A DNA stretch of 64,000 nucleotides from Pseudomonas iranensis (GTDB taxonomy: Bacteria > Pseudomonadota > Gammaproteobacteria > Pseudomonadales > Pseudomonadaceae). Made by a program: the position numbers and the translations under genes. Location: positions 4,377,501 to 4,441,500 of the forward strand of contig NZ_CP077092.1 in the NCBI RefSeq assembly GCF_014268585.2, read 5' to 3'. Position 1 is the first letter of the stretch, and the number at the start of each line of letters is the position of its first letter. Shown here in pieces: positions 7,775 to 16,673 of the stretch. Under the pieces are notes generated by a model. The model had not been told where the DNA came from. It made no database searches and saw nothing but the letters and a program-made list of their open reading frames with translations.

Positions 7775-8974
7775 ATGTCGAAGAAATCCCGTTCCAAACT
7801 GTGGTTCCTGGTGCATAGCTGGCTGGCGTTGCCGATCTGGTTCTTTGTGTTGATCGTCTGTGTCACCGGCACGCTGGCGGTGGTCAGCCAGGAGATTGTC
7901 TGGCTGGCCAACCCGCAAATGCGCGCCAGTCAGCCGTCGGACGATGCGCCGCGACTGAGCTATGACCAGATTCTCGCCGCGATCAAACAGGCCGAGCCGC
8001 AAACCCTGGTACAGAGCATCAATCGTCCGGACGAGTCGCACTTTGCCCTCGATGTCGAAGTCAGCTACCCCGACGGGCGCTCGTTGACGGTCTATGTCAA
8101 TCCGTACACCGGAGTCATTCAGGGCACCGCGCCGGCCTTCGATTTCAAGGCCTTTACCCGCGCCCTGCATGGCTGGTGGCTGGTGCCGTTCACCAATGGT
8201 TACAGCTGGGGCTGGTACCTGGTGTCGTTGCTCGGCGTGCCGATGCTGGTGTCGCTGATTACCGGGCTGGTGGTGTACAAGCGCTTCTGGAAAGGTTTCC
8301 TGCGCCCGACCCTGCGCGTGCGCCACGGCGCGCGGATTTTCTGGGGCGACTTTCATCGCCTGTGCGGCATCTGGTCGATCTGGTTCATCGCGGTGATTTC
8401 CATCACCGGCATCTGGTTCCTGATCAAGGCGATCCTGTTCGATAACCAGATTTCCATTTCCAGCGAGCCGATCATCCCGGCGATGTCCCGCGAAAGTGTG
8501 CCGATCTCGGCCGCCGGCACCCCGCCGCCGCGCATCAGCCTGGACCGCGCCATCGAAATCGCCCAGCAGAAGATTCCGGGCCTGGAAGCCAGCTACGTCA
8601 ACCTGCCGGGCAATGCCTACTCGCACATGAGCGTCAGCGGCCGTGGCTGGTATCCGCTGATGTATCAGACCGCGACTCTCAACCCGTACAACGGCGAAAT
8701 GGCCTCCTCACGGTTGCTGTCCGATCGGTCCTCGCTGGAATTCGTCACCGAGTCCATGCGCCCGTTGCACACCGGCGACTTCGGTGGGATCTGGATCAAG
8801 TTGATCTGGTTCTTCTTCGGTCTGTTGCTGAGCATGATGATCCTCAGCGGCCTGCTGATCTGGACCAAGCGCACCGCGTTGGCCACCGCCAATGCGCTGA
8901 AACGCGAAGACAAGAAAAACCGCATCAAGGCACAACCGGCGCTGCGCCGTGAACCTTCGGAGGCCAGCCTGTGA
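7775..8974 (+). CDS. fpvG: PepSY-domain inner-membrane reductase FpvG
   Basis: 399 residues. An N-terminal membrane helix (KLWFLVHSWLALPIWFFVLIVCVTGTLAVV) leads into a periplasmic PepSY region, then three more helices (around residues 150-170, 195-220 and 345-370). This is the architecture of PepSY-TM reductases such as P. aeruginosa FpvG (PA2403), which reduces Fe(III) in ferripyoverdine in the periplasm so that iron is released while the siderophore is recycled. I chose the ATG at 7775 (MSKKSRSKLW); longer in-frame readings give no plausible start. It is the first gene of an eight-gene operon whose order matches PA2403-PA2410, and it overlaps fpvH by 4 nt. Confidence 0.92.
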   Translation: MSKKSRSKLWFLVHSWLALPIWFFVLIVCVTGTLAVVSQEIVWLANPQMRASQPSDDAPRLSYDQILAAIKQAEPQTLVQSINRPDESHFALDVEVSYPDGRSLTVYVNPYTGVIQGTAPAFDFKAFTRALHGWWLVPFTNGYSWGWYLVSLLGVPMLVSLITGLVVYKRFWKGFLRPTLRVRHGARIFWGDFHRLCGIWSIWFIAVISITGIWFLIKAILFDNQISISSEPIIPAMSRESVPISAAGTPPPRISLDRAIEIAQQKIPGLEASYVNLPGNAYSHMSVSGRGWYPLMYQTATLNPYNGEMASSRLLSDRSSLEFVTESMRPLHTGDFGGIWIKLIWFFFGLLLSMMILSGLLIWTKRTALATANALKREDKKNRIKAQPALRREPSEASL

Positions 8975-9513
8975 ACAAAGCCATCTCGGTCACACCGCCC
9001 TCGCGCCTGTCGCGTTTCTGGCACAAGTGGCGCTTCCACATCAATGTCCTGCTGTTGCTGATCCCGCTGGGCTTCATGCCGAAATACTTTGCCGATGCCT
9101 CGCTGTTTCGCGGCGACAGTGGCCTGGGTCAACGGGAAATTGGCACGGTTCAGGTCGGCCCATGGAGCCTGCGCCTGGCCGAGTTACGCGAAGAGGCACC
9201 GCACCTGAGCGGACCGGCCGGCTATATGAAGGATTTCACTGCCGCCGTCTGCGATACCTGCGTCGAACAGGTCAAGGCCACTTACCTGCGCATCGGCAAG
9301 CCGCGCAGTCTGCGCGCCGCTGGCACGATCTTCTTCGGTACGCCTTATCGCATGGGCACGCAAATGCCGATCCCGGCAAAGACCAAACCTGACGCCGAGC
9401 TGTGGATCACCATGGAAGGCTGGGACGGCAGCATGCACCAGGCCGCGATTCCCCTGAGCCAAGCCTCCCCCGCCACGGTTGCGTGGCTGAACAAACAAGG
9501 AGCCAAACCATGA
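8971..9513 (+). CDS. fpvH: FpvH, pyoverdine iron-release accessory membrane protein
   Basis: 180 residues with one N-terminal membrane anchor (FHINVLLLLIPLGFMPKYFA, about residues 24-43) and a periplasmic domain with CDTC (around residue 95), a possible metal or thiol site. It starts at GTG 8971 in a GTGA overlap with fpvG, indicating translational coupling. By position and size it corresponds to PA2404 (FpvH), reported to assist FpvG in reducing and removing iron from pyoverdine. No known catalytic domain is visible. Confidence 0.85.
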   Translation: MNKAISVTPPSRLSRFWHKWRFHINVLLLLIPLGFMPKYFADASLFRGDSGLGQREIGTVQVGPWSLRLAELREEAPHLSGPAGYMKDFTAAVCDTCVEQVKATYLRIGKPRSLRAAGTIFFGTPYRMGTQMPIPAKTKPDAELWITMEGWDGSMHQAAIPLSQASPATVAWLNKQGAKP

Positions 9514-9851
9514 CTCGCTCGCCCCTTCAGACCCGTTTGCTCGCCAGCGCCGCGCTGCTGCTGCTGAGCGCCGGTTTCAGCGCCAGCGCCCTGGCGCACA
9601 ACCCGATGTGCGAATGCAAAGCCATCGATGCCGAACAGATCAAATGCACCGGCGGTTTTTCCGACGGCAGCGGCGCGCCGGGTGTGACCCTCGACGTGAT
9701 CGGCTACGACGAAACCATTCTGGTGCCGGGCAAATTGGGTGATGACTCGACGCTGACGTTCAAGAAACCCGGCAGCGAGTTCTATGTGCTGTTCGATGCC
9801 GGCCCAGGCCACGTTGTGGAAATCGACCAGGCGGATATCGAAGCCCCATGA
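9510..9851 (+). CDS. fpvJ: FpvJ, periplasmic iron-release accessory protein
   Basis: 113 residues. A signal peptide (about residues 1-29, ending ASALA) precedes a small mature protein that begins HNPMCECKAIDAEQIKC; the three cysteines and histidine could bind metal. The ATG at 9510 overlaps the fpvH stop (ATGA). Position matches P. aeruginosa PA2405 (FpvJ), which is reported to interact with the binding protein FpvC. Function of the mature domain is inferred from synteny. Confidence 0.85.
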   Translation: MTRSPLQTRLLASAALLLLSAGFSASALAHNPMCECKAIDAEQIKCTGGFSDGSGAPGVTLDVIGYDETILVPGKLGDDSTLTFKKPGSEFYVLFDAGPGHVVEIDQADIEAP

Positions 9852-10423
9852 GTAGCCCGACGACGCAAGTGGTACGCCCGGCCGGCGCCGGTCATGAAAC
9901 CCTCAATGTGCTGCTGTTGTGCCTGCTGATCCTCGCGGTCGCCGGCTCGGTGGTGGCGTGGCGCGGGGTTTCCCATGAACCGGAGCCGGTCGCCAGCAAC
10001 CAGTACGACGCCCGCCGCGATCTCAGCGCCGCCGAGCAAGGCATCTATGCCGACCTGCGGGTAACTCTCGACGAAATCCGCTTGCTGCGCGAAGAGCAAC
10101 AAGCCCTGCCGACACCAAAAATGCTGGCCGAAGAAGGCTTTGCGCCGTTCGCGCAGGACGCCAGTTCGGTCAGCCGTGGTGGTCACGCATGGCAAATGCT
10201 CGCCGAGCGCGCCTATTTCGGCCGCAGCGCAACGCCTGATGTCGCCGGTTCATTTCTGATGCGTGTCGGCACTGACGCCAACGCGGTGCCGGACATCTGG
10301 CTCAACCGTGGCGCCGATCCCGCCCCTGCTGAGGATCTGTCTGACGCCGCGCTGTCCGCCGCTGGCTGGAAACAGATCGTCGCGCAATTCGATGCCGGGG
10401 TTACCCGCGAACATCGCCATTGA
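9848..10423 (+). CDS. fpvK: FpvK, membrane-anchored accessory protein
   Basis: 191 residues with a single membrane helix near the N-terminus (ETLNVLLLCLLILAVAGSVVAW, about 17-38) and a periplasmic remainder of the DUF6162 type. It again starts in an ATGA overlap with the gene before it. By order it corresponds to PA2406 (FpvK). No cysteine pair or catalytic motif is visible in the periplasmic part; the role in ferripyoverdine processing is inferred from the operon. Confidence 0.82.
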   Translation: MSSPTTQVVRPAGAGHETLNVLLLCLLILAVAGSVVAWRGVSHEPEPVASNQYDARRDLSAAEQGIYADLRVTLDEIRLLREEQQALPTPKMLAEEGFAPFAQDASSVSRGGHAWQMLAERAYFGRSATPDVAGSFLMRVGTDANAVPDIWLNRGADPAPAEDLSDAALSAAGWKQIVAQFDAGVTREHRH

Positions 10424-10458
10424 TTCCTCGCCTTTATCCGAGAGAAGACTGCTTGCCC

Positions 10459-11388
10459 ATGCCCATTTCATCTCCTCGCCGTCCCTTGTTACGTCTGTTT
10501 CTGCTTGGCCTGTGCGCCTGCCTGCTGAGCCCGTTGGCCAGCGCCGAGCAAGGCAAACGCCTGCGTATCGGCATCACTCTGCATCCGTATTACAGCTACG
10601 TCGCCAACATCGTCGGCGACAAGGCCGAAGTGGTGCCGCTGATTCCTGCGGGCTTCAATCCGCACGCCTACGAACCGCGCGCCGAAGACATCAAGCGCAT
10701 CAGCGGACTGGACGTGATCGTGCTCAACGGCGTCGGCCATGACGACTTCGCCGACCGGATGATCGCCGCCAGCGAAACACCCAACGTGAAAACCATCGAA
10801 GCCAACGAGAACGTGCCGCTGCTGGCGGCCACCGGTGTCGCTGCGCGCGGCGCCGGCAAAGTGGTCAATCCGCACACGTTCCTGTCGATCAGCGCTTCCA
10901 TCGCCCAGGTCAACAACATCGCCCGCGAGCTGGGCAAGATCGATCCGGACAATGCCAAGACCTACACCCAGAACGCCCGCGCCTATGGCAAACGCCTGCG
11001 GCAGATGCGCGCCGACGCGTTGGCCAAACTGACCCAGGCACCGAACGCCGAACTGCGCGTGGCCACGGTGCACGCAGCTTACGACTATCTGTTGCGTGAA
11101 TTCGGTCTGGAAGTGACAGCCGTGGTCGAGCCCGCCCACGGCATCGAGCCAAGCCCGAGCCAGCTGAAAAAAACCATCGATCAATTACGCGAACTCGACG
11201 TGAAAGTGATCTTCTCCGAGATGGATTTCCCTTCCAGCTACGTCGACACCATCCAGCGCGAATCCGGGGTGAAGCTGTACCCGCTGTCGCACATTTCCTA
11301 CGGCGAATACACCGCCGACAAGTATGAAAAGGAAATGACCGGCAACCTCAACACCGTGGTTCGGGCGATTCAGGAGTCGGGGGCATGA
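10459..11388 (+). CDS. fpvC: FpvC, periplasmic metal-binding protein (ZnuA-like)
   Basis: 309 residues: a signal peptide (residues 1-29, ending PLASA) and a cluster A-I (TroA/ZnuA) solute-binding fold. Metal-ligand candidates are His in GITLHPYYSY, in NPHTFLSISA and in VEPAHGIEPSPSQ, and acidic residues near EMDFPSSY. P. aeruginosa FpvC (PA2407) binds the ferrous iron freed from pyoverdine. I used the ATG at 10459; an upstream TTG overlapping fpvK would disrupt the signal peptide. fpvC overlaps fpvD by 4 nt. Confidence 0.92.
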   Translation: MPISSPRRPLLRLFLLGLCACLLSPLASAEQGKRLRIGITLHPYYSYVANIVGDKAEVVPLIPAGFNPHAYEPRAEDIKRISGLDVIVLNGVGHDDFADRMIAASETPNVKTIEANENVPLLAATGVAARGAGKVVNPHTFLSISASIAQVNNIARELGKIDPDNAKTYTQNARAYGKRLRQMRADALAKLTQAPNAELRVATVHAAYDYLLREFGLEVTAVVEPAHGIEPSPSQLKKTIDQLRELDVKVIFSEMDFPSSYVDTIQRESGVKLYPLSHISYGEYTADKYEKEMTGNLNTVVRAIQESGA

Positions 11389-12236
11389 CGTCGAAAGAAA
11401 CCTTGATCGCCGATCACGCTGAACCCCCTGTGGGAGCGAGCCTGCTCGCGAAGGCGCCGGATCAGCCAACATCTTCGTTGAATGACACACCGCATTCGCG
11501 AGCAGGCTCACTCCCACAGGGAAAAAACGGGCCGGCGCTGGAGTTTGCGGGTATCAGCCTGACCTTGGGGCGTACGACGATTCTCGACAAGGTCAGCTTC
11601 CAGGTGCAGCCCGGCAGCGTGCATGCGCTGGTCGGCCCCAACGGCGGTGGCAAGAGTTCGCTGATCAAGACCCTGCTCGGGCAGATGCCGCATCAGGGCC
11701 AGCTCAGCCTGCACTGGCCCGGCGAGCCTGGCACCATTGGTTACGTCCCGCAGGCGCTGGAGTTCGATCGCGGCCTGCCGATGACCGTCGACGATTTCAT
11801 GGCCGCCATGTGTCAACGCCGCCCGGCCTTTCTCGGCTTGAGCAAACACTATGCCGGCGCCATCGGCGAAGCGCTGGAACGGGTCGGCATGCAGGACAAG
11901 CGCAAGCGGCGCATGGGCGCGCTGTCCGGCGGCGAGCGGCAGCGGGTGCTGCTCGCGCAGGGCTTGATTCCGGCGCCGCAACTGCTGGTGCTCGACGAGC
12001 CGATGTCGGCCCTCGATGAGGCCGGGATCCAAGTGTTCGAACGTCTGCTGACTGACTGGCGCGCGGCGGGCATCACGGTGTTGTGGATCGAACATGACCT
12101 GGAAGCGGTAGGTCGGCTGGCCGATCGGGTTACCGGTCTCAACCGCCGCGTGCTGTTCGATGCCACACCGCAACAGGCGCTGACTCCGGAACGTCTGCTG
12201 ACGCTGTTTTCCACCCATCCACGGAGCGCGGTCTGA
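11385..12236 (+). CDS. fpvD: FpvD, ABC transporter ATPase with REPIN-encoded N-terminal insert
   Basis: 283 residues. The ATPase has Walker A GPNGGGKSSLI, signature LSGGERQRVL and Walker B LLVLDEPMSAL, and pairs with the permease FpvE to import iron released from pyoverdine. The unusual part is the N-terminus: residues about 14-46 (PVGASLLAK to SRAGSLPQG) are encoded by a complete REP doublet at 11426-11521, 96 nt long and in frame. The conserved ATPase domain begins right after it (ALEFAGISLTLG). The start at 11385 overlaps the fpvC stop, so translation appears coupled and must pass the REP hairpin. A downstream start inside the repeat is not evident. Confidence 0.9.
   Translation: MTSKETLIADHAEPPVGASLLAKAPDQPTSSLNDTPHSRAGSLPQGKNGPALEFAGISLTLGRTTILDKVSFQVQPGSVHALVGPNGGGKSSLIKTLLGQMPHQGQLSLHWPGEPGTIGYVPQALEFDRGLPMTVDDFMAAMCQRRPAFLGLSKHYAGAIGEALERVGMQDKRKRRMGALSGGERQRVLLAQGLIPAPQLLVLDEPMSALDEAGIQVFERLLTDWRAAGITVLWIEHDLEAVGRLADRVTGLNRRVLFDATPQQALTPERLLTLFSTHPRSAV
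11426..11521. repeat. REP doublet (REPIN) inside fpvD
   Basis: Two inverted arms, GTGGGAGCGAGCCTGCTCGC (from 11430) and its mirror (11495-11521, one C-to-T change in the GCTC step), surround a 42-nt spacer. The same element recurs between genes at 14067, 16674, 23213 and 38303. Here it lies in frame near the 5' end of a coding region, which is uncommon for these mainly intergenic repeats. Confidence 0.95.
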
Positions 12237-13135
12237 TGAGCTACGAAGCCTTTCGTTTGATGGTCCAGGGTTGGGCATCGTCAGGTTATCTGCCCGAGGC
12301 GCTGGCCTACGGTTTTGTGGTCAATGCGCTGCTCGCCGGCCTGCTGATCGGCCCGGTGCTGGGCGGGCTCGGCACGCTGGTGGTGGTCAAGCGCTTCGCG
12401 TTCTTTTCCGAAGCAGTCGGCCATGCCGCGTTGACCGGTGTCGCCATCGGCATCCTGCTCGGCGAACCCTACACCGGCCCGTACGGCAGTCTGTTCGGCT
12501 ACTGCCTGCTGTTCGGCATCCTGCTCAACTACCTGCGCAACCGCACCGGGCTGGCACCGGATACGCTGATCGGCGTGTTTCTCTCGGTGTCACTGGCCCT
12601 GGGCGCGAGCCTGCTGCTGATTCTCGCCGGCAAGATCAACGTGCACATTCTGGAAAACGTGCTGTTCGGTTCGGTGTTGACCGTCAACGGCAATGATCTG
12701 GCGGTGCTGGCCATCGTCGGTTCGCTGGTCATGGCCCTCGCCCTGCCGCTGTACAACCGCATCATGCTCGCCAGTTTCAATCCGCAACTGGCGGCGGTGC
12801 GTGGCGTAGCGGTGAAGACCCTGGATTACCTGTTCGTGATCCTGGTGACCTTGATCACCGTCGCGGCAGTGAAGGTGATTGGCGCGATTCTGGTCGGTGC
12901 CTTGCTGGTGATTCCGGCGGCAGCGGCGCGCTTGCTCAGTCAGTCGCTGAAAGGGTTTTTCTGGTGCTCGGTGCTGATCGCTACCGTCAGCACCCTGTGC
13001 GGGATTCTTGCGCCAATCGTGTTCGACCTGCCGATCCCGTCCGGCGCTGCGATCATTCTGGTCGCCGGCATCGCTTTCGCCCTCGCCGCCATTGCGCGCG
13101 GCGTCGTCCCCAGCCTGAAAGGGAACCTTGGATAA
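12236..13135 (+). CDS. fpvE: FpvE, ABC transporter permease
   Basis: 299 residues, with about eight hydrophobic segments of the ZnuB/TroC family (GLGTLVVVKRFAFFSEAVGHAALTG is the conserved cytoplasmic loop and helix). It starts at ATG 12236, overlapping the fpvD stop by one base (TGATG). It corresponds to PA2409. With FpvD it forms the inner-membrane importer for iron taken from ferripyoverdine and delivered by FpvC/FpvF. Confidence 0.92.
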   Translation: MSYEAFRLMVQGWASSGYLPEALAYGFVVNALLAGLLIGPVLGGLGTLVVVKRFAFFSEAVGHAALTGVAIGILLGEPYTGPYGSLFGYCLLFGILLNYLRNRTGLAPDTLIGVFLSVSLALGASLLLILAGKINVHILENVLFGSVLTVNGNDLAVLAIVGSLVMALALPLYNRIMLASFNPQLAAVRGVAVKTLDYLFVILVTLITVAAVKVIGAILVGALLVIPAAAARLLSQSLKGFFWCSVLIATVSTLCGILAPIVFDLPIPSGAAIILVAGIAFALAAIARGVVPSLKGNLG

Positions 13136-14041
13136 ATGGCTTTTTCATTGCGTAACCTGACTCTGGCCATGGCCCTGTGTGGCGTGGTCTGCACTCCGTT
13201 GATGGCGGCTGAAACTGCGAAACCGGTGCGCGTTCTGGCCTCGTTACCGATCACCTATGGATTGGGCGAAGCATTGCTCAAGGGCACGAACGTCAACCTC
13301 GAACGTGCGGCGCCGGCCAACCTTCCGGGTAGCCGTCAGACTGCGTATTTCACCGGCCGTGGCGCTCCGGCGCTGAGCAAACTGGCCACCGACGCGGACG
13401 CGGTAATCGGTCTGCGTTCGCTGTGGGCCGATGATCCGCTGTACCCGATCGCGCGGCGCAGCAATATCCGTATCGTCGAAGTCGACGCTGCGCGCCCGGT
13501 CGACGGCGCCCTGCCCGGCATCGCCGTGCAGCCGGGCCTGCAGGTTGATGGCCTGAACAGTCAGCCATGGCTGGCGAGCAACAACATGGGGCGCATGGCC
13601 GATGTGACGGCCGCAGACCTGGTGCGCTTGGCGCCGAGCGCCAAGCCTGCAATCGAAGCCAACCTGGCGGCGTTGAAACAGCGTTTGCTGAAACTCAGCG
13701 CGGACACCGAAGCGCGTCTGGCCGAAGCGGACAACCTGAGCGTGATGAGCCTGAGCGATCACTTCGGCTATCTGATTGGCAGCCTCAACCTTGAACTGGC
13801 CGGACAGGATGCGCGTCCCGATGCCGATTGGACGCCAGAGGAGTTGAAGAAGCTGACAGCGACGCTCAAGGACAATGACGTGGCGGTGGTGCTGCACCAT
13901 CGCCAGCCAGCGGAGCCGGTGAAAGCAGCGATTGCCGAATCCGGCAGCCGCCTGGTGGTGTTGAGTACCGATGCGGCGGATCCGCTGGCGGAGCTGGAGG
14001 GGAATGTGGATTTGTTGCTCAAGGGGTTGAGCGGAGCGTAG
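13136..14041 (+). CDS. fpvF: FpvF, second periplasmic binding protein of the operon
   Basis: 301 residues with a signal peptide (about 1-24, ending LMA-AE) and a TroA/ZnuA-like binding fold. The usual metal-binding histidines are less evident than in FpvC, in line with reports that FpvF binds the siderophore while FpvC binds iron. It starts directly after the fpvE stop (13133-13135). It is the last gene of the operon; a REPIN follows 25 bp after its stop. Confidence 0.88.
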   Translation: MAFSLRNLTLAMALCGVVCTPLMAAETAKPVRVLASLPITYGLGEALLKGTNVNLERAAPANLPGSRQTAYFTGRGAPALSKLATDADAVIGLRSLWADDPLYPIARRSNIRIVEVDAARPVDGALPGIAVQPGLQVDGLNSQPWLASNNMGRMADVTAADLVRLAPSAKPAIEANLAALKQRLLKLSADTEARLAEADNLSVMSLSDHFGYLIGSLNLELAGQDARPDADWTPEELKKLTATLKDNDVAVVLHHRQPAEPVKAAIAESGSRLVVLSTDAADPLAELEGNVDLLLKGLSGA

Positions 14042-14066
14042 TTTGAATAAGTCCGCGTAATCGTTC

Positions 14067-14131
14067 TTCGCGAGCAGGCTCGCTCCCACAGTTGAAATGC
14101 GATCCCCTGTGGGAGCGAGCCTGCTCGCGAA
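14067..14131. repeat. REPIN after fpvF
   Basis: Inverted REP arms of the GTGGGAGCGAGCCTGCTCGC type at 14067-14091 and 14107-14131 with a 15-nt spacer, between the convergent fpvF and mbtH genes. Confidence 0.93.
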
Positions 14132-14166
14132 AAGGCCCGCGCCCACAACGTCACTCTCCAGACATG

Positions 14167-14201
14167 AAAAAACCCGCTGACCATCACTGGCCCAGCGGGT
14201 T
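14167..14201 (-). terminator. Rho-independent terminator of mbtH
   Basis: AACCCGCTG (14171-14179) pairs with CAGCGGGTT (14193-14201); on the minus strand the stem is followed by TTTTTT. It lies 16 bp after the mbtH stop. Confidence 0.85.
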
Positions 14202-14217
14202 TCTTTTGCCCGGTCGC

Positions 14218-14442
14218 TTATTGCGCCGCGACTTGCGCATCCATCTTCTGGCGCAGGCTCAATGGGCGCATGTCGGTCCAGACTTCTTCGATATAGGCCA
14301 GGCATTCCTTTTTCAGGCCGCTCTTGCCCACGGTGCGCCAGCCTTGGGGCACGGCTTTGTAATCGGGCCAGATCGAGTATTGCTCTTCGTGGTTGACCAC
14401 GACCTGAAAGAGGATGTCCTCGCGGTCGAATACTGACGTCAT
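14218..14442 (-). CDS. MbtH-like protein of the pyoverdine NRPS
   Basis: 74 residues; starts [26 protein letters not shown] and ends [11 protein letters not shown], the hallmark of MbtH proteins, which bind and activate adenylation domains of non-ribosomal peptide synthetases. In P. aeruginosa the equivalent is PA2412, needed for pyoverdine. The likely clients are PvdL and the other pyoverdine synthetases outside the window. It lies 82 bp downstream of pvdH but has its own PvdS-type promoter overlapping the pvdH stop codon. I used the ATG at 14442; an upstream in-frame start would add a non-conserved extension. Confidence 0.95.
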   Translation of the reverse strand: MTSVFDREDILFQVVVNHEEQYSIWPDYKAVPQGWRTVGKSGLKKECLAYIEEVWTDMRPLSLRQKMDAQVAAQ

Positions 14443-14503
14443 GCTGGTTCTCCATCGTTGTAAGGTCGGCTGCACAAAGAATGCAGCCGGGTATGTAGAA
14501 AGA

Positions 14504-14527
14504 ACGTTCGCCGCGCGGAAAAATTTA
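14504..14527 (-). promoter_or_regulatory. PvdS-type (iron-starvation box) promoter of mbtH
   Basis: On the minus strand TAAAT (14523-14527) and CGT (14504-14506) are separated by exactly 16 bp, the PvdS consensus. The TAA of the -35 element is the stop codon of pvdH, so mbtH can be transcribed separately from pvdH under iron limitation. Confidence 0.82.
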
Positions 14528-15937
14528 CAGCGCGGCGGTGGCAGCGGCCAATGCGCGACCGAAGATCTCGGCCACCCGATCGATTTCCGCGGCAGTGATC
14601 ACCAGCGGCGGCAGGAAGCGCACCACTGCGCCATGGCGGCCGCCCAGTTCCAGAATCAGGCCACGCTTGAGGCATTCACGCTGTACCAGCGGCGCCAGAC
14701 GCGCAAACGCTGGCGGATGACCGAGCGCGTCGGGCGCGCTGTTCGGGTCCACCAGTTCGACGCCGAGCATCAGGCCGCGACCACGAATATCGCCCATCTG
14801 CGGGAAGTCGCGTTGCAGGATGTGCAGATGCTCGCTGAGTCGATCACCCATGGCGGCGGCGTGCTCGCAAACCTTGTGCTCCACCAGATAGCGCATCACC
14901 GCTGAACCGGCGGCCATGGCCATCTGATTGCCACGGAACGTGCCGGCATGGGCGCCGGGTTGCCAGGTGTCGAGCCAGTCGCGGTAAACCACCACCGCCA
15001 ACGGCAGGCTGCCGCCGATGGCTTTGGACAGTACAACCACATCCGGAACGATGCCCGCGTGTTCAAAGGCAAACATCTTGCCGGTACGGGCGAAACCGCT
15101 CTGGATCTCATCAACGATCAACGCCACACCGGCCTTTTCGGTGATCCGGCGCAAGCCGCGCAACCACTCGACATCCGCTGGTATCACGCCGCCCTCGCCC
15201 TGCACCGCCTCGACAATCACCGCCGCCGGCAATTGCACACCTGCCTCAGGATCGTTGAGCAGATTTTCCAGGTAGCTCAGATTGGCGTTGACGCCCGCCG
15301 CGCCACCGAGACCGAACGGGCAACGGTAATCGTAGGGAAAAGGCATGAACTGCACGCCGTTGCTGAGCAACGCACCCAATGGTTTTTTCGGCCCCAGGCT
15401 GCCCATCAGGCTCAACGCACCTTGGCTCATGCCGTGATAACCGCCGGAAAATGACAGCACGGTGCTGCGCCCGGTTGCGGTGCGCACCAGTTTCAGCGCT
15501 GCTTCCACGGCGTCGGTGCCGGTCGGGCCACAGAACTGGATCTTCGCTTGCGCCGCCAGTTCTGTCGGCAGCAGGCCGAACAGGTCCTGGACGAATTGAT
15601 CCTTGACCGGCGTAGTCAGGTCGAGGGTGTGCAGCGGCAACTCATCGGCCAGCACCTGCTGGATCGCCTCGATCACCACCGGGTGGTTATGCCCCAGCGC
15701 CAGCGTGCCGGCTCCAGCCAGGCAGTCGATGAATGTACGTCCTTCAACATCCTCGACATACAAGCCCTTGGCACGCTTGAGCGCCAAGGGAATACGCCGA
15801 GGATAACTGCGCGCGTTGGACTCCTGCCGGCTCTGCCGCGCCAACAACGGTGATTCGTTGAATTCGAACAACGTTTCCGCCGGCGCCGAGGCGACCCGGG
15901 CCGACGACGCTTCGATAAGACTGGTGGCGACTGACAT
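14525..15937 (-). CDS. pvdH: L-2,4-diaminobutyrate:2-oxoglutarate aminotransferase PvdH
   Basis: 470 residues, a class III pyridoxal-phosphate aminotransferase. Visible features are [12 protein letters not shown], the [11 protein letters not shown] segment, [20 protein letters not shown] with the cofactor-binding Asp, and the lysine in [16 protein letters not shown]. PvdH makes 2,4-diaminobutyrate from aspartate semialdehyde with glutamate as donor; Dab is a precursor of the pyoverdine chromophore added by PvdL. I used the ATG at 15937 ([10 protein letters not shown]) after GAGGGG; longer in-frame readings run through the promoter. An exact PvdS box lies about 100 bp upstream. Confidence 0.94.
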   Translation of the reverse strand: MSVATSLIEASSARVASAPAETLFEFNESPLLARQSRQESNARSYPRRIPLALKRAKGLYVEDVEGRTFIDCLAGAGTLALGHNHPVVIEAIQQVLADELPLHTLDLTTPVKDQFVQDLFGLLPTELAAQAKIQFCGPTGTDAVEAALKLVRTATGRSTVLSFSGGYHGMSQGALSLMGSLGPKKPLGALLSNGVQFMPFPYDYRCPFGLGGAAGVNANLSYLENLLNDPEAGVQLPAAVIVEAVQGEGGVIPADVEWLRGLRRITEKAGVALIVDEIQSGFARTGKMFAFEHAGIVPDVVVLSKAIGGSLPLAVVVYRDWLDTWQPGAHAGTFRGNQMAMAAGSAVMRYLVEHKVCEHAAAMGDRLSEHLHILQRDFPQMGDIRGRGLMLGVELVDPNSAPDALGHPPAFARLAPLVQRECLKRGLILELGGRHGAVVRFLPPLVITAAEIDRVAEIFGRALAAATAAL

Positions 15938-16038
15938 CTCTCGACCCCTCAATTCGCTATGGATAGTGACCAGAACAGCACACCGACAGGTGCGCGTTCC
16001 GGTCGCGGGGCGCACTTGCAGGTTTTCCTGTTCTGGAA

Positions 16039-16062
16039 ACGCTTCAGCGCGGTGCGGATTTA
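16039..16062 (-). promoter_or_regulatory. PvdS-type promoter of pvdH
   Basis: TAAAT (16058-16062, minus strand) and CGT (16039-16041) with exactly 16 bp between them, TAAATCC being the fuller -35 match. The box lies in the 141-bp gap between the GNAT gene and pvdH and points to pvdH. Confidence 0.88.
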
Positions 16063-16079
16063 CACCCTTGATCAAGTTG

Positions 16080-16565
16080 TCAGGCCGATAAGGACAAAGG
16101 TTTGTGCAACGGCACGGTTTGCAAGCCGTCGCAGATGCCAGATGGCGCCGCTTGTTGATAACCCAGATGCCGATAGAACGGCTCGGCGGTGCGCGTGCTG
16201 TTGAGGTGAACATGCTGCGCACCGCGAATGCGCAACCAGCCTTCAAGATTCTGCATCAGCGCCCGTCCGACACCGCGGCGGAAGGATTCCGGTTGCACGT
16301 AACACAGGGAAATCTCGCCGCTGGCCTGGGCCATGCCGACACCGACGGGTTTGTCCGCCAGTAAAGCCAAGCATAAATGGAAGTGGGGATGAGCGAGCCG
16401 GGCGCTGATGAAGTCAGCGGATTGCTGAGCGATCCAGGTGCCGACCCGTGGCGGATCGTTGCGGTGGTCGAGCGCGCAACCGATGCGGATGGAACGCTCG
16501 ATGATGCGGCTGATGATGCCAGCGTCGGCCAATCGGGCCGGACGAATGCAGATGGGTGCTTCCAT
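16080..16565 (-). CDS. GNAT family N-acetyltransferase
   Basis: 161 residues. The acetyl-CoA binding motif is visible as CYVQPESFRRGVGRALMQ, with HVHLNSTRTAEPFYRHLGYQ toward the C-terminus. It is a single-domain Gcn5-related acetyltransferase. It points the same way as pvdH, but the pvdH PvdS box begins immediately after its stop, so it is probably a separate unit. Substrate unknown; a pyoverdine role is not supported. Confidence 0.87.
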   Translation of the reverse strand: MEAPICIRPARLADAGIISRIIERSIRIGCALDHRNDPPRVGTWIAQQSADFISARLAHPHFHLCLALLADKPVGVGMAQASGEISLCYVQPESFRRGVGRALMQNLEGWLRIRGAQHVHLNSTRTAEPFYRHLGYQQAAPSGICDGLQTVPLHKPLSLSA

Positions 16566-16673
16566 GGCGCAGTTCCCTCAATCCATTGAGTCAAAGCTGC
16601 GTTGACCTTAGCCCCGCCACTGGCGGATAGCGAACGCCAAGAAGTTACATTTGATGTGGCAGAACATGTTCTT

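Noticed and set aside
14468..14488. Hairpin GGCTGCA/TGCAGCC between pvdH and mbtH as terminator
   Set aside because: No T-run follows on the minus strand; it more likely lies in the mbtH leader.
16080..16565. GNAT gene as part of the pyoverdine operon
   Set aside because: The pvdH PvdS box lies between it and pvdH; it has no PvdS box of its own.
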